Part shown: positions 10,222 to 14,978 of the stretch, one piece after another | Layout of the letters: every line of letters starts with the position of its first letter | How positions within the stretch are numbered: the first letter of the stretch is position 1 | Assembly (NCBI GenBank): GCA_900754605.1 | Contig: CAAEDK010000338.1 | Coordinates: 1 to 14,978 of the forward strand | Length of the DNA stretch: 14,978 nt | Direction: 5' to 3' | Source of the DNA: an uncultured Oscillospiraceae bacterium | GTDB taxonomy: Bacteria; Bacillota_A; Clostridia; Oscillospirales; Oscillospiraceae | The notes under the pieces: model-generated | The model's input: only the letters and a program-made list of their open reading frames with translations | What the model was told of the DNA's origin: nothing | The model's database searches: none | Made by a program: the position numbers and the translations under genes

Positions 10222-10644
10222 TTAAAATTCCAGCAGATTGAGCCCCACGGCATCGCTAAACTTCCGCCCCACCTGCCCGTCCCAGACCTGGAGGAAAAGC
10301 TCCAGAGTGGCGCTGATGGTGGCGGAGGAGAGATGGCCTGCGTGGACCTCTCCGGTAACAGGGTTTCCGATGGTGATGTGAAGATGGAGGTAGGGGTGCC
10401 CGTCCTTCCGGGTCACATTGCCCACCAGGGCGGAGATCTCATAATCCCCCTGATACCGATGGGAGTAGTATTGCTTTTCTACTGTATTAAAAATACCAAT
10501 GGTCACATCGTTGGCCGCTCCAAGGGCAGAGACGGAAGCCAGCTGGATGTCTTCCGCCTCTACCAGCCGGGTGAGGGAACCGACGATTTCCTCGCCGGGG
10601 TCCAGGCGCAGGACATACCCCTGGGGAAACTTACGATATTCCAT
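10222..10644 (-). CDS. PPC/DUF296 domain protein
   Basis: A 140-residue single-domain protein of the PPC (plants and prokaryotes conserved, DUF296) family. The family hallmark is YLHLHITIG (residues 85-93, with H87 and H89 as potential metal or ligand contacts), followed by HAGHL (101-105). The N-terminal LRLDPGEEI and SVSALGAA segments also fit. Plant relatives are AT-hook DNA-binding proteins, but bacterial stand-alone members lack AT-hooks, form trimers in known structures and have no settled function. The ATG at 10644 has a modest GAGG site nine bases upstream. It stands between rpmA and obg, 33 bases before obg, and directly follows a terminator hairpin. Confidence 0.85.
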   Translation of the reverse strand: MEYRKFPQGYVLRLDPGEEIVGSLTRLVEAEDIQLASVSALGAANDVTIGIFNTVEKQYYSHRYQGDYEISALVGNVTRKDGHPYLHLHITIGNPVTGEVHAGHLSSATISATLELFLQVWDGQVGRKFSDAVGLNLLEF

Positions 10645-10666
10645 ACAAGAAAACCTCTTTTCCGGA

Positions 10667-10700
10667 TAAAAAGAGCCGCAAACGGTGATCGTTTGCGGCT
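10667..10700 (-). terminator. Intrinsic terminator after rpmA
   Basis: On the minus strand AGCCGCAAACG and CGTTTGCGGCT form an 11-bp stem (10674-10684 with 10690-10700), followed by C and five T (10672-10668). It ends the ribosomal-protein transcript, perhaps incompletely, because the PPC and obg genes follow within about 25 bases with no room for a separate promoter. Confidence 0.85.
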
Positions 10701-10711
10701 TTGTGGCTTGA

Positions 10712-10996
10712 TTACTGCGCGATCTCGATGATGGAGACCTGCTTGCGGTCCTTGCCCAGGCGCTCGAACTTCACCTTGCCGGACTTCATGGCGAACAGGG
10801 TGTCATCGCTGCCCTTGCCCACGTTCACACCGGGGTGGATGTGGGTGCCGCGCTGCCGGACCAGAATGTTGCCGGCCAGCACAAACTGACCGTCGCCGCG
10901 CTTCACGCCCAGACGCTTGGACTCAGAATCGCGGCCGTTCCGGGTAGAGCCGACGCCCTTTTTATGGGCGAAAAACTGCAGACCGATATTCAGCAT
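10712..10996 (-). CDS. rpmA: 50S ribosomal protein L27, with cleavable N-terminal extension
   Basis: A 94-residue L27, a protein of the large subunit near the peptidyl-transferase centre. It begins [24 protein letters not shown]. The LQFF just before AHKKG is the Firmicute-type extension that protease Prp removes after the second F (residue 9), exposing the functional N-terminus. The rest is standard ([15 protein letters not shown], then [10 protein letters not shown]). The ATG at 10996 has GGAGGTG at a good distance, inside the end of prp. An upstream in-frame extension overlaps prp and is rejected. Confidence 0.97.
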   Translation of the reverse strand: MLNIGLQFFAHKKGVGSTRNGRDSESKRLGVKRGDGQFVLAGNILVRQRGTHIHPGVNVGKGSDDTLFAMKSGKVKFERLGKDRKQVSIIEIAQ

Positions 10997-11000
10997 AATA

Positions 11001-11330
11001 TTACACCTCCAAAACGGTAATATGATCGGGATATTCCTCCGCCAGCTGGACAAAATAGACCATCAAAGCAGTCAGGAGAACCTGACAGGTATCCTCGTTG
11101 GCTGGTCCCAACTGGGCGGGGAGCTTCAGTGTAATGGACGCATCCTTCTGCCGCACCTTCACCGGGGCCTCCAGGCCAAGCACGTCATTGACGGCGCACT
11201 CTGCTAAGCGCACAGCGCTGGTTACTGCGGCACAGACGATGTCCTCTCCCTCCGAGGCGTAGCCGCTGTGTCCCTGGACAGTAAAGCCAGTGATGCGGCG
11301 GCCTTCGGTGTGGAATGTGGCGGTGGTCAT
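11001..11330 (-). CDS. prp: Ribosomal-processing cysteine protease Prp
   Basis: A 109-residue Prp (YsxB family), the cysteine protease that trims the N-terminal extension of L27, which is essential for ribosome function in Firmicutes that carry the extension. The catalytic pair is in [18 protein letters not shown], with H21 and C33, matching H22 and C34 of the S. aureus enzyme. It lies between rplU and rpmA, three bases from the rplU stop and four from the rpmA start, so the protease and its substrate are translated from one message. Confidence 0.95.
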   Translation of the reverse strand: MTTATFHTEGRRITGFTVQGHSGYASEGEDIVCAAVTSAVRLAECAVNDVLGLEAPVKVRQKDASITLKLPAQLGPANEDTCQVLLTALMVYFVQLAEEYPDHITVLEV

Positions 11331-11333
11331 AAA

Positions 11334-11645
11334 TCAGGCCTTGATGGCGCCGATCTGCACCTTGGTGTAGGGCTGACGGTGACCCTGACGCTTCCGGTAA
11401 CCCTTCTTGGGGGTGTACTTGAAGACGCGGACCTTCTTGCCCTTGCCGTTCTTCACGACGGTGGCGGCCACAGAAGCGCCCTCCACGGCGGGAGCGCCGA
11501 AGGTAGCCTTGTCGCCGTCCAGGATAGCCAGAACCTGATCGAACACGATCTCCTGGCCGGCCTCGGCCTCCAGCTTCTCGATGAACAGAGTGTCGCCCTC
11601 TGCCACCTTGTACTGCTTGCCACCGGTTACAATGATTGCCTGCAT
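11334..11645 (-). CDS. rplU: 50S ribosomal protein L21
   Basis: A 103-residue L21 that binds 23S rRNA in the large subunit. It starts [18 protein letters not shown] and ends with the family signature [19 protein letters not shown]. The ATG at 11645 has AAGGAG nine bases upstream. In-frame codons further upstream belong to the untranslated leader. It is the first gene of the rplU-prp-rpmA unit and has a consensus promoter and a structured leader. Confidence 0.98.
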   Translation of the reverse strand: MQAIIVTGGKQYKVAEGDTLFIEKLEAEAGQEIVFDQVLAILDGDKATFGAPAVEGASVAATVVKNGKGKKVRVFKYTPKKGYRKRQGHRQPYTKVQIGAIKA

Positions 11646-11724
11646 GTTATTCAACTCCTTCATTACGGGCTCGCTCTTACGGGAGGGAAGAGAAACTCCC
11701 ACTTTTCACCCCGCTCAAAGCGGC
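11646..11724 (-). promoter_or_regulatory. Structured 5' leader of rplU (L21-type leader)
   Basis: The leader between the predicted start and rplU contains two hairpins: CCGCT/AGCGG (11711-11723) and GGGAG/CTCCC (11681-11700), with AAAAGTGGGAG between and before them. Firmicutes carry an L21 leader RNA here, thought to mediate feedback by L21. Position and layout fit, but I matched it from memory of the family, not by covariance search. Confidence 0.6.
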
Positions 11725-11730
11725 TACAAA

Positions 11731-11759
11731 ATTATATCAGTGGAAAAAATCAATGTCAA
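11731..11759 (-). promoter_or_regulatory. Consensus sigma-A promoter of rplU-prp-rpmA
   Basis: The minus strand shows TTGACA (11759-11754), a 17-base spacer and TATAAT (11736-11731): a perfect match to the housekeeping consensus in both boxes and spacing. Predicted start near 11724. Confidence 0.93.
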
Positions 11760-11776
11760 TAGCTTTTCGCAAATTC

Positions 11777-12052
11777 TTACAAAAATGTTGATGTTTTTGG
11801 GGCGGAAACGGGGACGTTTCGGATCAACTCCAGCTTTTGCTGCCGGGTGAGATGTTTAATAGCCCATTCCCGCCGGAGGGCGGCGGACCGGTCTGCCGCC
11901 TGCTCCCAGTACACCAGAGTGACCGGCCGGCGGCTGCGAGTATATTTGGCACCTTTTCCTGCGTTGTGGGCGGCCAGGCGGCGATCCAAATCGTTGGTGC
12001 AGCCGGTATAAAGGGTGCCGTCAGAACAGTGAAGAAGATAGACGAAGTACAT
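11777..12052 (-). CDS. GIY-YIG domain protein (UPF0213/YhbQ type)
   Basis: A 91-residue stand-alone GIY-YIG nuclease-fold protein, similar in size and layout to YhbQ/UPF0213 proteins. The first motif appears as VYLL (4-7) and the second as YTG (15-17) in GTLYTGCTND. They are followed by RR (24-25), H29, a KYTRSRRPVTLVYWE segment and the candidate catalytic glutamate E62 in RREWAIK. Relatives have weak or proposed DNA nuclease activity, and the role here is unknown. The ATG overlaps the histidine kinase stop as TGATG, and a GGAGG site lies inside the kinase gene, implying translational coupling. The stop codon is only about 17 bases from the rplU -35 box, with no visible terminator between. 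Confidence 0.88.
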   Translation of the reverse strand: MYFVYLLHCSDGTLYTGCTNDLDRRLAAHNAGKGAKYTRSRRPVTLVYWEQAADRSAALRREWAIKHLTRQQKLELIRNVPVSAPKTSTFL

Positions 12053-13560
12053 CAAACTGCCTCCGTTTCTGTGGGAGCCGGTGCAGAGGGGAGGAGAAAG
12101 GAGATCCGGGTGCCGACGCCCTCCCGGGAGACTACCTCAAACCAGCCGCCGTGCCGGTCTACGATCCACTTGGCGATAGACAGGCCAAGGCCGGTGCCGC
12201 CTGTCCTGCGGTCCCGGGACTGGTCAGTGCGGTAGAAGCGGTCAAAGATGTGTGGGATACCCTGGGGGGCGATGCCCATACCCTCGTCTTGAACGGTGAC
12301 CCGGGCATAAGCTTCCTGGGTAGTGACTCGGAGATAGACTTTCCCGTTTGGAGGGCTGTATTTGACACTGTTGTCCATCAAGATGCGCATGACCTGCTTG
12401 ATGAGCCCCTGATCGGCCCGAACCTGGATGGGCGTCTCATCCCAGAGGGGGAGGAATACCCGATCCTGATGGATCATTGCCTCTTCCCGTAAGACCTCAC
12501 CGGCCAGGGCGGTAAGATCAAAGACCATAGGCTTGACTGGCTGGGTATCGTTGTCCCCACGGGCCAGAAAGAGAAGCTGCTCCACCAATTCCTCCATAGC
12601 CTTGGCCTCGGAGCGAATGGCGTGGATGGACTCCTGGAGGGCCTCTGGATCATCTTTGCCCCAGCGGTCCAAGAGAGCGGCGTAGCCCTGGATAACGGCG
12701 ATGGGAGTGCGCAGCTCATGGCTGGCATCAGAGACGAAGCGCATCTGTGCGCTGTACGCCTTGTTGATCCGATCCAGCATGGCATTGATGGCCTGGGCTA
12801 GGGCGCGCAGCTCCTTTTGCGTGGCGGGCAGGTCAATGCGGCTGTCCAGATGCGTGGCATTGATTTTCTCCAGTTCGCCGGCTAGGGCCTCCAGCTCCTG
12901 CCTGGACATGTGGGTCATAGAGTTCAGGCGGGCAGCAGTGGCTGCAAGATCCTGAATAGGCTTGAGGACTTTGTGGATGGAGCGATTGTTTCGGAACAGA
13001 TTGGTTAGTAGGGATAGGCCTTGGCATATAAGCAGCACCGCACCGGCCCAATAGAGGGAGTGGAAGATGCCCTGCAGATCCACTGTGATGATATAGGGCG
13101 TACCGCCGTTGGGGATCTCCACAGAATAGTAGCTGCTTAGATCCCAGCGGCGTGGGGCTCCGTCTAAGGACGGGGGGTGTGGGAACCAGGAGGGCAGGGC
13201 ATCGGGAGGGATCCAGTTGAGCACTGGTCTGCCGTCCCCCTGTTCTGAGGGAGTGGAGGTCGCGGTACCATCTCCTCCGATGGGGGTGATTGTATAGTCG
13301 CTGGCTTCCATCCAGAGTATGGTATCGGCAGAAGGCACACCCCGCTCCTCCACTAACTCTGCCACCTGGGCGCAGCGGTTTTCCGCATATACGAACATTC
13401 CAGCGGAGGCCAACAGAAAGAGGAGCAGATCCATCACAAAAAAGATGCCCAGCTGGCGGAAGAAAAAGCCAAAGTTCAGGCGGAACACCAGTGAGGAACG
13501 GGCTCCGTGCAGGGGGTCTTGGGAGGGCGGAGCCTGAAAACGGTGACGGTGTTTTGGCAT
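12052..13560 (-). CDS. Sensor histidine kinase
   Basis: A 502-residue membrane sensor kinase. It has a basic N-terminus, TM1 at about 34-58, an extracytoplasmic sensing domain of roughly 105 residues (about 59-163), TM2 at about 165-187 and a HAMP-like linker. The HisKA domain has phosphoacceptor H281 in SDASHELRTPIA. The ATPase domain has an N box with N397 (MRILMDNSVKYSPP), DEGMGIAP (425-432), FDRFYR (439-444) and GGTGLGLSIAKW (454-465). The ATG at 13560 has AAAGGAGG upstream. It lies 42 bases after the response regulator gene, its likely partner. The sensed signal cannot be inferred; the outer segment is proline and serine rich and matches no ligand-binding domain I can name. Confidence 0.95.
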   Translation of the reverse strand: MPKHRHRFQAPPSQDPLHGARSSLVFRLNFGFFFRQLGIFFVMDLLLFLLASAGMFVYAENRCAQVAELVEERGVPSADTILWMEASDYTITPIGGDGTATSTPSEQGDGRPVLNWIPPDALPSWFPHPPSLDGAPRRWDLSSYYSVEIPNGGTPYIITVDLQGIFHSLYWAGAVLLICQGLSLLTNLFRNNRSIHKVLKPIQDLAATAARLNSMTHMSRQELEALAGELEKINATHLDSRIDLPATQKELRALAQAINAMLDRINKAYSAQMRFVSDASHELRTPIAVIQGYAALLDRWGKDDPEALQESIHAIRSEAKAMEELVEQLLFLARGDNDTQPVKPMVFDLTALAGEVLREEAMIHQDRVFLPLWDETPIQVRADQGLIKQVMRILMDNSVKYSPPNGKVYLRVTTQEAYARVTVQDEGMGIAPQGIPHIFDRFYRTDQSRDRRTGGTGLGLSIAKWIVDRHGGWFEVVSREGVGTRISFLLPSAPAPTETEAV

Positions 13561-13602
13561 AGCGGGCCTCCTTTCTGGGTGGGAACATTTGAAGTGCAGA
13601 GA

Positions 13603-14280
13603 TCAGTTCTCACGGATGACGTAGCCCACACCACGCACTGTATGGATCAGCTTGACTCCGAAGGCCTCGTCCAGCTTACTGCGGAGGAAGCGGATATACA
13701 CATCTACCGAGTTGGTCTCTCCAACGAAGTCAAAGCCCCAGACACTGTCCAGCAGGGTTTCACGGGAAAGGACATGTCCTTTGTTTTCCAGCAGATGGCG
13801 CAGCAGATCGAACTCCTTCTTGGTGAGTTCCACCGATTGGCCCTTTACAGTGACCTGATGCTTATCCACATTCATAGTCAGGGGGCCGGCAGAGAGCAGA
13901 GTCTCCTCTGGGGCGGAGGTGCGCTTTCGCAGAGCGGCCCGAATCCGGGCCAGCAGCTCTTCGATAGCAAATGGCTTAGTGATATAGTCGTCCGCCCCGG
14001 AGTCCAGACCGGAGACCTTGTCAATGACGCTGTCCCGGGCGGTGAGCATGATGACGGGGGTGGAATGCTCCCTTCTCAAACGGCGGAGCACCTCCATGCC
14101 GGAAAGCTGGGGAAGCATGATGTCCAGCAGCACCAGATCAAAAGTGCCGGACAGAGCCCGCTCCAGGCCAGTGCGGCCGTCGAAGGCCTTTTCTACCTCA
14201 TAGCCCTCATACCGAAGCTCCAGCTCCACCATGCGGGCCAGCTTTTCTTCGTCCTCGACCAGAAGAATGGTTTCAGCCAC
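13603..14280 (-). CDS. OmpR/PhoB-family response regulator
   Basis: A 225-residue response regulator. The receiver domain has acidic E9/D10, phosphoacceptor D53 in LVLLDIMLP, T80 and K102 (TKPFAIEELL). The C-terminal winged-helix DNA-binding domain (about 128-225) includes LTKKEFDLLRHLLENKG and VDVYIRFLRSKLD, ending in RGVGYVIREN. The start is GTG at 14280, eight bases after GAGGTG; the nearby ATG is out of frame. It is encoded immediately upstream of the kinase. Targets are unknown. Confidence 0.96.
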   Translation of the reverse strand: MAETILLVEDEEKLARMVELELRYEGYEVEKAFDGRTGLERALSGTFDLVLLDIMLPQLSGMEVLRRLRREHSTPVIMLTARDSVIDKVSGLDSGADDYITKPFAIEELLARIRAALRKRTSAPEETLLSAGPLTMNVDKHQVTVKGQSVELTKKEFDLLRHLLENKGHVLSRETLLDSVWGFDFVGETNSVDVYIRFLRSKLDEAFGVKLIHTVRGVGYVIREN

Positions 14281-14298
14281 AGTACATTCACCTCATTT

Positions 14299-14321
14299 AA
14301 AAGGTAGGGGCAGGCCCCACC
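14299..14321 (-). terminator. Weak terminator-like hairpin between DUF4342-like gene and response regulator
   Basis: On the minus strand GGTGGGG, loop CCTG and CCCC-T-ACC form a seven-pair stem with one bulge (14321-14303), followed by TTTT. Only about 20 bases remain before the response regulator start. It may be a partial terminator or attenuator rather than an operon boundary. Confidence 0.45.
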
Positions 14322-14354
14322 AGAATTTGTGCGGACAGCCAGCGGCCGTGCTGT

Positions 14355-14927
14355 TTACTTTTTTCGGCTGCTGTATTTTTCGTGCTGAGATCTCAAATCA
14401 TCCATGACCTGCCGGCCTACATCGGCTGCGGTGTCTGCCACCGAGTCCATCACACCGTTCAGAGCTTCGTCCGCCAGGTCTGGGCCGGTGACCTGATACC
14501 GGAAGCCAAAGAACAGGCCCAGAAGCATGAGAGGCAGGGCGATCCAAAAGAAAAAGACCAGAATGATGACCAGAAGCAGCATAGGGATCGCAGTGATGGG
14601 CTGCTCCCTGCGCCAAATTTCAAGTTCATTGTCCAGCAGAATACACCGAAGGCGGTGCAGCAAGCGGCGCAGGCCGCCACGGCGGCGCCGTTTCCCAGAA
14701 CCAGCAGTCTTTATTGGGAGCGGCAAGTCCTGGGCGGGTGGCGGCGGCGTCTCTCCCTTGGTAGAGTAATAGGTGTCTTCCGGTCGGGGGATCACGCCTC
14801 GCTCCTCCAGATAGATCAGGGCGTCCAGCAGATTGCCGCCGCTGTACTCCAGGGCGGCCTTGGCCTGACCATAGGATACGGCGGCCTTTTCCCGCAGGTG
14901 CTCCACCTGTTCCAGTGTGATCTCCAT
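14355..14927 (-). CDS. DUF4342-like protein with UBA-type N-terminus and membrane segment
   Basis: A 190-residue protein. Residues 1-45 (VEHLREKAAVSYGQAKAALE, then GGNLLDALIYLEERG) form a UBA/TS-N-like three-helix domain, as in DUF4342 proteins and the N-terminus of elongation factor Ts. A proline-rich and very basic linker follows (GKRRRRGGLRRLLHRLR, 78-94). A strongly hydrophobic stretch at about 112-141 makes one or two membrane passes, and the charged tail ends in RKK. The ATG at 14927 has AAAGGAG eight bases upstream. It precedes the response regulator by 74 bases on the same strand, so it may belong to that signalling operon. Function is unknown; the family assignment is from motif resemblance. 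Confidence 0.75.
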   Translation of the reverse strand: MEITLEQVEHLREKAAVSYGQAKAALEYSGGNLLDALIYLEERGVIPRPEDTYYSTKGETPPPPAQDLPLPIKTAGSGKRRRRGGLRRLLHRLRCILLDNELEIWRREQPITAIPMLLLVIILVFFFWIALPLMLLGLFFGFRYQVTGPDLADEALNGVMDSVADTAADVGRQVMDDLRSQHEKYSSRKK

Positions 14928-14978
14928 AATAACAGCTCCTTTCGTGCCGGGATGGGCGGGATCATCCGGTCCCAATTA

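Overview
The window looks like a chromosomal segment of a strictly fermentative, low-oxygen Firmicute of class Clostridia, most likely an Oscillospiraceae/Ruminococcaceae-type gut bacterium. The reasons are: clear AGGAGG-type ribosome binding sites, fairly high GC for the phylum, an L27 with the Firmicute-type N-terminal extension next to its protease gene prp, a pyruvate formate-lyase operon behind a ZTP (pfl-motif) riboswitch, and a tandem glycine riboswitch in front of a sodium:amino-acid symporter. The lineage is inferred from gene content and style, not from a marker search. Almost all of the window is core or housekeeping DNA, and I saw no CRISPR array, phage genes, tRNA or rRNA.

Layout, left to right. 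Positions 1-106 hold three short hairpins and then a TCAA, resembling the right end of an IS200/IS605-type element lying mostly outside the window. On the minus strand follow a nitroreductase (107-652), a long perfect inverted repeat and secA (762-3518). The divergent intergenic region carries a candidate secA promoter (minus) and a strong promoter (plus) driving a tandem glycine riboswitch (3801-3986), a terminator (4051-4085) and an AGCS-family sodium:alanine/glycine symporter (4112-5527). Next come a long hairpin whose loop contains a -35 box, a ZTP riboswitch with terminator (5645-5742), pflA (5789-6505) and pflB (6566-8803). A bidirectional terminator (8841-8880) separates these from a minus-strand block. 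In transcription order (right to left) that block is a DUF4342-like membrane protein, an OmpR-type response regulator, a sensor histidine kinase and a GIY-YIG protein. Then, from its own consensus promoter and L21-type leader, come rplU, prp, rpmA, a PPC/DUF296 protein and obg.

How the genes fit together. The plus-strand block is a compact one-carbon/fermentation unit. Glycine uptake is set by a glycine riboswitch, and formate production by PflAB is set by a riboswitch for ZTP, the alarmone of 10-formyl-tetrahydrofolate shortage. The minus-strand right half combines a two-component system with a translationally coupled GIY-YIG protein and the ribosomal L21/Prp/L27/Obg assembly operon. The most notable items are the two neighbouring riboswitches, the promoter built into the hairpin upstream of the ZTP riboswitch, and the likely transposon end at the left edge. 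I found no convincing entirely new system.
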